Source of the DNA: Nitratidesulfovibrio termitidis HI1
GTDB lineage: Bacteria > Desulfobacterota > Desulfovibrionia > Desulfovibrionales > Desulfovibrionaceae
Assembly: GCF_000504305.1 (NCBI RefSeq)
Contig: NZ_KI632512.1
Span: 949,267 to 1,013,266 of the forward strand
Reading direction: 5' to 3'
Length of the DNA stretch: 64,000 bases
The position numbers were made by a program, and so were the translations under genes. Every line of letters starts with the position of its first letter. The first letter of the stretch is position 1. Below are positions 27,956-35,620 of the stretch, in pieces. The notes under the pieces are model-generated. The model was given only the letters and a program-made list of their open reading frames with translations, searched no databases and had not been told where the DNA came from.

Positions 27956-29212
27956 ATGACAAAGCCCCCGCAATCCCCCATGTCTCCGGCACTGTCGGCC
28001 CCACTCTCCCTCCTCGCCGAATCCCTGCTTACGCAGGAAATCCACGCCACGCAGACCCAACTGGGCGACCGCAGCACCTACGTCGGCATGTCCGACATCG
28101 GCGCCGCAACGGAATGCCTGCGCTCGGCGGCTGCCCGCAAGTTGGCACCTCCGGGCACGCAGCCCCACATCATCCCGCCTCAGCATGTCGGTTCCATCCT
28201 GAAGCGCCACCTCCCCCTGCATCGAGGCCACTGGCAGGAGGCTGGGATCACCGACGCCCTCACCAGAAGCGGCCACCGGCTCATTCCGCAGTTGGAAATC
28301 AGCGCCACCTTCCACGGTGTGCCTATCAAGGCGCACCTCGACATCACCCTCATCCACGAAGCCCCGACACCCGTCATCCGGGTGCTTGAGCTCAAGAGCA
28401 ACGGGCACCTGCCCGAAACCCTCTACACCTCCAACGAGGTGCAACTCTACGGGCAGATCGGCCTGCTGGAGAGTACCTGGCATCGCCCGTGCTGCTCGCT
28501 TCGCGGCGAAGACGGCCAACCGGTCTTCACCCGCAAGACCTTCCCGGAGGCGGCCCGGCTGCTCTTCGGCATCGACCTGCCAAACACACCGGAAGGCGTG
28601 ACCATCGAAGGCTGGGTGCTCTCCATCTCCATGGCAGATGCCAAGGCCTTCGGGCCATACACGCCCAACCGGGCCATGCTCGGCATCTGCTGCAACACTG
28701 CCGCCGACCTCTGGCAAACCGTCAACGCCGTCAAGGCGGGGCGGCTGACGCTTGACGACCTCCCGTACTGCCAGGGGTTTCACCCTCTGTGCGACTGGTG
28801 CGACGCCAACGCCACCTGCCCAAAGTTCCGACCCATGCGGGTTGACGGCATGCCCGTGGACCTCGGCCCCGCCCACGCGGCGGACCTCGACCATCTCGCC
28901 AGCCTGAAGGAACGCAAGCTCGCCATCGAAGGCGATATCACGGCCATCGAAGGGCGCATCCGCACCGCCTTCCAGCGCATCGCGGCGGTAAGCGACTGCA
29001 TGGCCAGGGACTGGATAACGGCGGGCAGGCACCGATTTCGGGTGGCATCCATGCCCGGCAGACAGACCATCGACCAGGCTGCCCTGCAGGAGGAACTGCA
29101 GGCCCTGACCGGAGATCCCCAAACGGCGACAGACATTCTGGAGCGAGCCCGGAAAACCGGCCAACCCCATGAACGGCTGTTCATCAGCCCCATCAACGGA
29201 AAAGGAGAATGA
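27956..29212 (+). CDS. Cas4/RecB-like PD-(D/E)XK nuclease with probable 4Fe-4S cluster
   Basis: 418 aa from ATG 27956 (GGAG at 27947). The nuclease core reads IKAHLDITLI (Asp129), RVLELKSNG (Glu145, Lys147) and EVQLYGQIGLL (Gln163, Tyr165). A lone Cys54 in TECLRSAAARK, together with Cys279, Cys282 and Cys288 in LCDWCDANATCPKF, gives the one-plus-three cysteine pattern of Cas4 and AddB-type Fe-S nucleases. The C-terminal ~115 residues (KERKLAIEGDITAIEGRIRTAF) are helical. It probably resects DNA for the ERF annealase just upstream. No cas genes or CRISPR array are near, so adaptation is not suggested. Confidence 0.83.
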   Translation: MTKPPQSPMSPALSAPLSLLAESLLTQEIHATQTQLGDRSTYVGMSDIGAATECLRSAAARKLAPPGTQPHIIPPQHVGSILKRHLPLHRGHWQEAGITDALTRSGHRLIPQLEISATFHGVPIKAHLDITLIHEAPTPVIRVLELKSNGHLPETLYTSNEVQLYGQIGLLESTWHRPCCSLRGEDGQPVFTRKTFPEAARLLFGIDLPNTPEGVTIEGWVLSISMADAKAFGPYTPNRAMLGICCNTAADLWQTVNAVKAGRLTLDDLPYCQGFHPLCDWCDANATCPKFRPMRVDGMPVDLGPAHAADLDHLASLKERKLAIEGDITAIEGRIRTAFQRIAAVSDCMARDWITAGRHRFRVASMPGRQTIDQAALQEELQALTGDPQTATDILERARKTGQPHERLFISPINGKGE

Positions 29213-29214
29213 CC

Positions 29215-29574
29215 ATGGGATACTACAGCGAAGTCGCCCTGTGCCTGTCCGGCAACGGGCGGGCACGGCTTGATGCGGCGATGCACGAGGCAAGGCAGCA
29301 TGCCACCAACCCCGGCGACATCGAACTGTTCCTGCAAAACGGCCTGAGGCAGGACGCGCCGGACTCGGAAGGCGTGCTGTACTATTGGGAAGGCGTCAAA
29401 TGGTACGCGGATTTCGAGGAGGTACGGTTCATCACCGACGTCATGGATGAACTTGACGTTGACGACTACCTCTTCCTGCGCATCGGCGAGGATGTTGACG
29501 ATGCCGAGATTCTCGGCGGCTGGTGGGACAATCCCTTCGACGCACGCCTGTTCCGAACCATCGACTTCGGCTAG
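29215..29574 (+). CDS. Small acidic phage-type protein, unknown function
   Basis: 119 aa from ATG 29215, which is well spaced after GGAG; an ATG at 29209 overlaps the previous stop but lies too close to it. Sequence MGYYSEVALCLSGNG ... YYWEGVKWYADFEEVRF ... DVDDYLFLRIGED is like conserved hypothetical proteins of phages and conjugative elements. It is strongly acidic in its second half. No enzyme motif. Translationally coupled to the nuclease gene. Confidence 0.78.
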   Translation: MGYYSEVALCLSGNGRARLDAAMHEARQHATNPGDIELFLQNGLRQDAPDSEGVLYYWEGVKWYADFEEVRFITDVMDELDVDDYLFLRIGEDVDDAEILGGWWDNPFDARLFRTIDFG

Positions 29575-29630
29575 GGGGCGTCGGCGCAGCCCCCTCGGTC
29601 AGCGCCAGCCCCAGGCGCACCGCTTCCGGA

Positions 29631-30164
29631 TCATTCCAGGGTGATGCCAAGGGCGCGTATCCGGGCCTTGGCATCAGCATGGCTCACCACGCGACCTTCG
29701 CGCACGGCGTTCAGCCCTTGCTGCACCATGCGGCAAAACCGCGCATCGCGGTCAAGGAACTGCGCCACGGCATCCTTGATGACTGCGGCACGCGTACTGC
29801 CAGTGGCTGCGGCGATCTCATCCAGCCGGTCCACGGTGGCCTTGTCGAAACGGATGATCGTCGCATGCAGCATGGTCACTCCGTAGGCATTCACGCCTAA
29901 TCTGGTAGCTTCACGGGCCCTTTCGAAGTTCCGTTCCACGCCCCACTGCGCGAAGCACTCCCGGACCTCATCATCCGATGCGAAGAGTCCGGCATCCGCC
30001 TGACGGACGCCTTCCGCGATGGCGGCCACAGCACATTCCTCGTCCCGGACATACCGCCGCACGGCGTCAGCCACGAGCTCAGGGACGGGCCTGCCCATGG
30101 CCTTGGCCAGAGCATCCAGCCGTTCCTTCGTTTCCGGGTCGAGATGCGTATCCCAATCGACCAT
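29631..30164 (-). CDS. Tandem double ribbon-helix-helix DNA-binding protein
   Basis: 177 aa from ATG 30164 (GGGGAGG upstream; the GTG at 30170 is less well spaced). Two RHH halves are visible: residues ~4-42 (THLDPETKERLDALAKAMGR) and ~96-135 (HATIIRFDKATVDRLDEIAA). Each is followed by an antitoxin-like tail (EGVRQADAGLFASDDEVRE; QGLNAVREGRVVSHADAKARI). RHH proteins normally dimerise; a fused pair could bind as a pseudo-dimer. It is the only minus-strand gene inside the gene train and divergent from the AAA gene 66 bp away, so autoregulation or control of that promoter is likely. No toxin partner is adjacent. Confidence 0.8.
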   Translation of the reverse strand: MVDWDTHLDPETKERLDALAKAMGRPVPELVADAVRRYVRDEECAVAAIAEGVRQADAGLFASDDEVRECFAQWGVERNFERAREATRLGVNAYGVTMLHATIIRFDKATVDRLDEIAAATGSTRAAVIKDAVAQFLDRDARFCRMVQQGLNAVREGRVVSHADAKARIRALGITLE

Positions 30165-30229
30165 GCGCACCTCCCCATTCCGACGGCATACTCAACATCC
30201 CTAACCGACACAACATCAAGGAGCACCCC

Positions 30230-31207
30230 ATGCCCCATACCGATTCGGGCCTGCACGCGTTGCAGCCCGTCGATCTTGACGCTGGCGCCGTGTTCAGCGG
30301 CACCCCGTCGGGCCGCATGATCAAGGGCTACCGCCAGCCCTCGACGTATACCCCAAAGGCTGACCCTGACTACATCTTCCACGAGGCCACGCGCGACATC
30401 GTGGTCTGGCTGATGACCGCATCCGATCCGCTCTATGTGTTCGGCCCCACCGGCAGCGGGAAGTCCAGCGCCATCCGGCAACTGGGCGCCCGGCTCAACT
30501 ACCCGGTCTTCGAGGTCACCGGGCACGGCAGGCTGGAGTTTCCCGACCTGGTGGGCCACCTGTCCGTGCATCAGGGTTCCATGGAGTTTCGGTACGGACC
30601 GTTGGCGCTGGCCATGAAGCACGGAGGAATCCTGCTCCTCAACGAACTGGACCTGCTGGAACCCGCCACGGCCACGGGACTCAACGGCATCCTCGACGGC
30701 CAGCCCCTGTGCATCCCGGAGAACGGCGGCGAACTGGTCACGCCGCACCCCATGTTCCGGTTCGCGGCCACAGCCAACACCAATGGCGGTTCCGACGAAA
30801 CGGGCCTCTACCAGGGCACCCTGCGCCAGAACCTCGCCTTTCTCGACCGGTTCTGGCTGTGCGAGATGGGCTACCCCGAACCCGTAGCCGAAGAACGGTT
30901 GCTGGAACGCATCGCGCCGCAACTCCCTGCACCTCTGCGGCGCACCATGATCGACTATGCCAACGAGGTCCGGCGTCTGTTCATGGGCGAATCGGGCACG
31001 GCGCATGGCGCCTCCATCGAGGTGACCTTCTCCACTCGTACCCTGATTCGCTGGGCCGACCTGACCCAGCGGTTCCAGCCCCTGGCCCGACAGGGCATCC
31101 AGCCCGTGGCCTACGCCCTCGACCGGACACTTGGCTTCAAGGCCACCCGAGAAACCCGAACTCTGCTCCACGAGATCGCCCAGCGCATGTTCCCCACGGG
31201 GGAGTGA
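30230..31207 (+). CDS. CobS/MoxR-like AAA+ ATPase
   Basis: 325 aa; AAGGAG precedes ATG. Walker A GPTGSGKSS is at residues 72-80. The Walker B region is ILLLNELDLL (~134-143), where the usual Asp-Glu pair reads Asn-Glu. Sensor-type FAATANTNG follows, then LRQNLAFLDRFW. The N-terminal YRQPSTYTPKADPDYIF and this layout are as in CobS-like proteins of conjugative elements and large phages. Such ATPases normally act with a CobT-like VWA partner, which is present four genes on. The role there is not cobalt chelation in any proven way; a remodelling role in DNA metabolism is inferred. Confidence 0.88.
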   Translation: MPHTDSGLHALQPVDLDAGAVFSGTPSGRMIKGYRQPSTYTPKADPDYIFHEATRDIVVWLMTASDPLYVFGPTGSGKSSAIRQLGARLNYPVFEVTGHGRLEFPDLVGHLSVHQGSMEFRYGPLALAMKHGGILLLNELDLLEPATATGLNGILDGQPLCIPENGGELVTPHPMFRFAATANTNGGSDETGLYQGTLRQNLAFLDRFWLCEMGYPEPVAEERLLERIAPQLPAPLRRTMIDYANEVRRLFMGESGTAHGASIEVTFSTRTLIRWADLTQRFQPLARQGIQPVAYALDRTLGFKATRETRTLLHEIAQRMFPTGE

Positions 31208-31608
31208 GCGGGGACGCCGCTACCGCGCCGAACACGTCCGCTGCGGACACCCCCGGCAAGGATGCCGCGACTCCCCGAATCCCGGGCAATACCGGCCTGG
31301 TGCTCCAGTTCATGGATTCCCTGCTCACCCGTCAGGCCCGTGACCCCGCCTTCTTCGCCTCCCTCCCTTCTCCTCCCTGGCTGCGCCTCGAAAAGGACAC
31401 GCCTTCGGGCGGCAAGTTCTGGTCCTGCACCATTCAAGAACACGGCATCGACCTCCACTGGGGCAAGCGCAACACGCAAGGACAACAGCTCGCGTTGGCC
31501 ATCACCCGGTGCAACCGGGGCAACCCCATCCGCGAGGCGCGGTCACGCGTCTTCGGAAAACTCAAGGAAGGCTACCGGCTCGTCTCGTCATACGGCCCCC
31601 TCCCGTAA
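31204..31608 (+). CDS. Small WGR-domain protein
   Basis: 134 aa from GTG 31204, overlapping the AAA stop (GTGA). After a low-complexity N-terminus (DAATAPNTSAADTPGKDAA), residues ~75-134 fit a WGR domain: KFWSCTIQEHGIDLHWGKR, GQQLALAIT, and FGKLKEGYRLV at the end. WGR domains occur in PARPs and in MoxR/DNA-repair-associated bacterial proteins, where they bind DNA or partner proteins. Here it is coupled to the AAA gene, which suggests an accessory DNA-sensing role. An internal ATG at 31312 is a shorter alternative start. Confidence 0.7.
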   Translation: MSGDAATAPNTSAADTPGKDAATPRIPGNTGLVLQFMDSLLTRQARDPAFFASLPSPPWLRLEKDTPSGGKFWSCTIQEHGIDLHWGKRNTQGQQLALAITRCNRGNPIREARSRVFGKLKEGYRLVSSYGPLP

Positions 31609-31684
31609 CCGCGATTTCCCTCCCGACGGTTCCGTATTTTGGAACGACTCCGACCTACACCGCACCCACGAGGAGCACACACTC

Positions 31685-31972
31685 ATGAAAGCGACATCCG
31701 CCATGCGCATCTTCCCCTTCTCTCGCAGCATCCACCTCGTCCGGGATATCCACACCAACGGCGTTCGCCACCACTGGAAGGCGGAAGCGGAACTCTACCT
31801 CCTCAAGGTCAGCACCTGGACCGGGGATGACGAGGAACCCCATCCCTCGCGGGTCACTGTCCACACCATCGGGTGGGGCCGGTGCCTCGACGAGGACCCG
31901 GTACAGGAGATGTGGCGACAGGCCGCGGAGAAGATCGAGAAAGACCACTACCACTTCCACAACGGAATCTAG
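31685..31972 (+). CDS. Small hypothetical protein
   Basis: 95 aa; GAGGAG lies nine bases before ATG 31685. Sequence MKATSAMRIFPFSRSIHLVRD ... HHWKAEAELYLLKVSTWTGDDEE ... WRQAAEKIEKDHYHFHN has no recognised motif. It lies within the train between the WGR and DUF3150 genes on the same strand, so it is probably co-transcribed. Confidence 0.7.
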   Translation: MKATSAMRIFPFSRSIHLVRDIHTNGVRHHWKAEAELYLLKVSTWTGDDEEPHPSRVTVHTIGWGRCLDEDPVQEMWRQAAEKIEKDHYHFHNGI

Positions 31973-32017
31973 GACGCCCCTCCCCCGAGGGGCGTTCCGC
32001 TTTTATGGAGCACGCAC

Positions 32018-33043
32018 ATGAACGACACCATCCTGAACTGCCTCATGGCCATCAACCTCGATGTGAACATCTGGACCGCCCGCCGCAAGCTGACCCCGGC
32101 GGACTTCGGCGGCGCGGACCTGCCGCCGGAGGAACTTGCCTCGCTCGGCAGCAAGCGCATCTGCGACCCCGAGGAACTGAAGATCTTCGGCACGCTGAAG
32201 GCGCGCGCGGTGAACCTGCTCGACCGCCACGGCGTACGCTTTCTTGGCGGTTGGGGCATTCCGGAGGAAAAAGCCCCCGTCCTTGTGGAAGAACTCGACC
32301 GCATTCGGGCCGAATTCCTGGCCGCCAGGGATACCTTCCTCACCCGGTACGATGACGCCGTTCGGGACTGGATAGCCCGGCACGGCGAGTGGGAACGCAT
32401 CATCGCCGATTCCACGGTCAGCGCGGACTACGTGCGCAGCCGCATGGGATTCCGCTGGCAGGTCTACCGCATTGTGCCGCCCGCGCCGGGCGATGTGGAG
32501 CCGGTGGCCCAGGGGCTTGCGGAAGAGGTGCGCGGGCTTGGCCGGACCCTGTTCGACGAGGTGGCCAAGGCCGCCACCGAGGCCTGGCACAAGTGCTATG
32601 CGGGCCGCAGCGAAGTGACCCACAAGGCGCTGTCTCCCCTGCGGACCATCCACCAGAAGTTGGCCGGACTCACCTTCGTGGAACCGAGGGTGGCTCCGGT
32701 GGCCGACCTCATCGGTACGGCCTTCGCCAACCTGCCCAAGCGGGGCAGGATACAAGGGGCGCACCTGCTCATGCTGCAAGGGCTGGTGGCCTTGCTGCGC
32801 GATCCGTCCGCGCTCATGGAGCACGGTCAGCGGATCATCGAGGGGCACCGCCCGTCCGATCTGCTGGATGCTCTGCTGCGGCAGGATGGGAGCATGGAGA
32901 ATGGACGGATAGCGTCCGCAGACGAACCCGAAGAAGGAGAGGACGACATGCCCGACCTTGGGGACGATCTTGCGCTGGACGCCATCCCCCGCGAGGTCAT
33001 GCCCGACCTGCAACCCGTGCTGCCCAATTGCGGACTGTGGTAG
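32018..33043 (+). CDS. DUF3150 protein
   Basis: 341 aa. The pattern NLDVNIWTARRKLTPADFG ... LPPEELASLGSKRICDPEELKIFGTLKARAVNLLDRHGVRFLGGWGIPEE is that of the DUF3150 family, found in conjugative elements and phages together with CobS- and CobT-like genes. The body is helical and charged. A Glu/Asp-rich stretch (ADEPEEGEDDMPDLGDD) lies near the end. Function unknown. Its position between AAA and VWA genes matches the family's usual neighbourhood. Confidence 0.82.
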   Translation: MNDTILNCLMAINLDVNIWTARRKLTPADFGGADLPPEELASLGSKRICDPEELKIFGTLKARAVNLLDRHGVRFLGGWGIPEEKAPVLVEELDRIRAEFLAARDTFLTRYDDAVRDWIARHGEWERIIADSTVSADYVRSRMGFRWQVYRIVPPAPGDVEPVAQGLAEEVRGLGRTLFDEVAKAATEAWHKCYAGRSEVTHKALSPLRTIHQKLAGLTFVEPRVAPVADLIGTAFANLPKRGRIQGAHLLMLQGLVALLRDPSALMEHGQRIIEGHRPSDLLDALLRQDGSMENGRIASADEPEEGEDDMPDLGDDLALDAIPREVMPDLQPVLPNCGLW

Positions 33044-33119
33044 GTGGCTGGACAGGCCACGCCAACCCGTTTACCTATCGAAACGGTTAACTTGATTTCA
33101 AGCTACTTGCGAGCACGCC

Positions 33120-33887
33120 ATGACAACCCCATCGCCCACACCGCTCATCGACTTCGCCCAACTCGACGCCCTCAAGGCGCGGCTCGACCGGCATCGTCCG
33201 CTGCCGCCCGACATCGTGGCCAACCTGCGGGCGGACATGGTGCTGCGGTACACCTTCCACTCCAACGCCATTGAGGGGAACACCCTGACCCTCATGGAAA
33301 CCAAGGTGGTGCTGGAAGACGGGGTGACCATTGGCGGCAAGTCCATGCGCGAGCACCTTGAAGCCATCAACCACAGGGAAGCCATCGGCTTTCTGGAAGA
33401 GGTGGTGCAGGATGGACGCGGGCTGGACGAACGCACCCTGAAGGACCTGCACCAACTGGTGCTCCGGGGCATTGCCGATGACGCGGGGCGCTACCGGACC
33501 CGCAACGTCATCATCTCCGGCGCGGGGCACACCCCGCCCGATGCCCTGCACGTGCAGGAGCGCATGGACGCCTTCTTCGGGTGGTACGCGGATGCGGCGG
33601 CGCACCTGCATCCCGTGGAACTGGCCGCGCGCGTCCATGCCGACTTCGTGGTGATCCACCCGTTCACTGACGGCAACGGGCGCACCGCCCGGCTGCTGAT
33701 GAACCTTGAACTTATGCGGGCCGGGTTCCCCACGGTGATCATACCGGTGGAACAGCGGGCCGCGTACTACGAGAATCTCGACGCCATCGGGGTGCGCGAC
33801 GACTACGCCCCCTTCCTGGGCCAGATCGGCGCGCTGGTGGCTGCCAGCTTCGAACCATACTGGCGGCTGCTTGGCACCGCTGCCTGA
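33120..33887 (+). CDS. Fic-domain protein, class II (N-terminal inhibitory helix)
   Basis: 255 aa. The catalytic motif HPFTDGNGR is complete (His180 to Arg188), followed by TARLLMN. The inhibitory motif S-x-x-x-E-G is present N-terminally (Ser48 to Glu52 in FHSNAIEGN), so it is a self-inhibited class II enzyme. Fic enzymes mostly transfer AMP from ATP to protein hydroxyls; target unknown. The ribosome site is weak. It stands within the train after DUF3150, with an intrinsic terminator directly downstream. It might modify one of the module's proteins or be an independent cargo gene. Confidence 0.92.
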   Translation: MTTPSPTPLIDFAQLDALKARLDRHRPLPPDIVANLRADMVLRYTFHSNAIEGNTLTLMETKVVLEDGVTIGGKSMREHLEAINHREAIGFLEEVVQDGRGLDERTLKDLHQLVLRGIADDAGRYRTRNVIISGAGHTPPDALHVQERMDAFFGWYADAAAHLHPVELAARVHADFVVIHPFTDGNGRTARLLMNLELMRAGFPTVIIPVEQRAAYYENLDAIGVRDDYAPFLGQIGALVAASFEPYWRLLGTAA

Positions 33888-33910
33888 TCATCCGATACAC
33901 ACCAGCCACG

Positions 33911-33945
33911 AAAGGCCCCGGAGCACCACGCTTCGGGGCCTTTTC
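33911..33945 (+). terminator. Intrinsic terminator between Fic and VWA genes
   Basis: aaaggccccg (33911-33920) pairs with cggggcctttt (33934-33944), followed by a T-run. It lies only a few bases before the ribosome site (GGAGG, 33952) of the VWA gene, so readthrough past this hairpin would limit VWA expression unless a promoter overlaps it. Confidence 0.85.
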
Positions 33946-33961
33946 GCATTTGGAGGACAAC

Positions 33962-35557
33962 ATGCTGGATACACGCGCCGTGATGCGCTCGCTGCCGCTG
34001 GTGGCGAACGTGCTCGGCAGGAAATACGGCGTTACCGTGACCATCGGGGGCACGGAGGCCTACACGGACGGTAGCGCGATCCACCTCCCCGCACTGCCGG
34101 TGGACGCGCCCGACACCTTCCTCGCACTGGCCCGTGGCTACATCGACCATGAGGCCGCCCACCTGCGGGATACCGACTTCACGGCGCTGAAGGCTGCGAA
34201 TCTTACCCCCTTTGAGCACCATGTGTGGAACATCATCGAGGACTGGAGGGTGGAGAACCGGCTGGTCACGGCGTTCCCCGGTTGCCGGGGAAACTTCGAC
34301 TGGCTCATCGGTCACTTCTTCGACGGCAAGGCGACAGGGCCAACGGACGATCCCGCAGTGCTGTTCCTGAACTGGCTGCTGCTTACGGTTCGGGCGTGGG
34401 ACGTCCCGGCCATCGGGAAACGGCGCGACACCATCGCGGCACATCTCGATAAACTCTGCCCGGGCCTGCTTACCCGCATGAGTTGCGCTGTAGAAGCGGT
34501 ACCTACCTCGTGCGCATCAACAATCGAAGCAATTGCCCATGCTCGGGGCATAGTCGCGGAACTGGACAAGGCAACGCAAACGCCGCAACCCGCGTCAGGT
34601 ACGAATCCGGACACCAGCCAGGCCGGGGGTGACCCTGAGGGTGGGGCTGGCAATGGCAACCAGCCCACGGCATCACCGTGGGAACGGATACGAAACCTGC
34701 TGCATGCCCAGGAGGACGAGCTTCCGCAGGAATTCGGTGCAATCCTTGGTGAGGCCCTGAAGCGTGAGGCACCCGCCAGCGACGGATTGCCCGTGAACGT
34801 GGCCACCGTTACCCACAAGGTAAGCTGGGACCTGCACCCCGACGACATCGCCGAGGCCAAACGGGCATCGACGGCCCTGCGGACTCGGCTACATGGCCTG
34901 TTGCAGGCTGCGACCGTCAGCCGGACCCACGGGGCACGAAGCGGGAAACTCGACCCGCGCAGGCTCCACCGCATCGCCACGGATGACGCTCGCATCTTCA
35001 TGCGCAAGGGAACGCGCGTCGGCATCAACACCGCCGTGCATCTGCTTCTCGACTGCTCCGGGTCCATGACCCCGAACATCAGGCTGGCCAGCACGACCTG
35101 CCATGCCGTGGCCTCGGCTCTTGAGACCGTCGGCATCAACGTGGCCATCACCGCTTTTCCGGCTAGCCATGACCCGGCGTCAACGGAACAGAAAACCGTG
35201 GGCCGTCTGGTGCGGCACGGCCAGCGGGTACATTCGAGGCTCCTGATGTCCGCGGTGGGGACCACCCCACTGGCCGAGTCCCTGTGGTGGGTGATGCAGG
35301 AAATGCTGCCCCTGCGTGAGGCTCGCAAGCTCATCCTGCTGCTGACCGATGGCGATCCTGATACGCCGACATGCGCCCTGAAAGCCATCCGGCACGCCGA
35401 ACGGCTGGGGTTCGAGGTCTACGCCATCAGCATCGGCGCGGTGAACATCCTGCAGCACCTGCCGGGACGGCACCGGACGATCAACACCATGGCCGAACTC
35501 GCCCCGGCGATGTTCGGCTTGCTCCAAGGCGCGCTGGTCGGAAGGCGCCGAGCATGA
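33962..35557 (+). CDS. CobT-like von Willebrand A protein with HExxH motif
   Basis: 531 aa from ATG 33962 (GGAGG upstream). The N-terminal domain includes GYIDHEAAHLRDTDF (HExxH, residues 63-67) and NIIEDWRVENRL. A Gly/Asn/Pro-rich linker (~205-245) follows. The C-terminal VWA domain has the MIDAS DxSxS in LLLDCSGSM (Asp364), the threonine in VGTTPLAESL and LLLTDGDPDTP. This is the CobT-like partner of CobS-type AAA ATPases. The HExxH may bind zinc, but protease activity is unproven. It closes the module. Confidence 0.87.
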   Translation: MLDTRAVMRSLPLVANVLGRKYGVTVTIGGTEAYTDGSAIHLPALPVDAPDTFLALARGYIDHEAAHLRDTDFTALKAANLTPFEHHVWNIIEDWRVENRLVTAFPGCRGNFDWLIGHFFDGKATGPTDDPAVLFLNWLLLTVRAWDVPAIGKRRDTIAAHLDKLCPGLLTRMSCAVEAVPTSCASTIEAIAHARGIVAELDKATQTPQPASGTNPDTSQAGGDPEGGAGNGNQPTASPWERIRNLLHAQEDELPQEFGAILGEALKREAPASDGLPVNVATVTHKVSWDLHPDDIAEAKRASTALRTRLHGLLQAATVSRTHGARSGKLDPRRLHRIATDDARIFMRKGTRVGINTAVHLLLDCSGSMTPNIRLASTTCHAVASALETVGINVAITAFPASHDPASTEQKTVGRLVRHGQRVHSRLLMSAVGTTPLAESLWWVMQEMLPLREARKLILLLTDGDPDTPTCALKAIRHAERLGFEVYAISIGAVNILQHLPGRHRTINTMAELAPAMFGLLQGALVGRRRA

Positions 35558-35620
35558 CGGAAGTAAGGAGATCAACGACTACAAGACAATGGGGAAGCGT
35601 GATGTAATGCCCCCCTTAAA

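Noticed and set aside
27956-29212. Cas4 of a CRISPR system
   Set aside because: No array and no cas1/cas2 nearby; ERF next door points to phage-type recombination.
29631-30164. Complete toxin-antitoxin pair
   Set aside because: Only antitoxin-like halves are present; flanking genes are not toxins.
30230-35557. Cobaltochelatase CobS/CobT for cobalamin synthesis
   Set aside because: No CobN or other cobalamin genes; context is a mobile recombination module.
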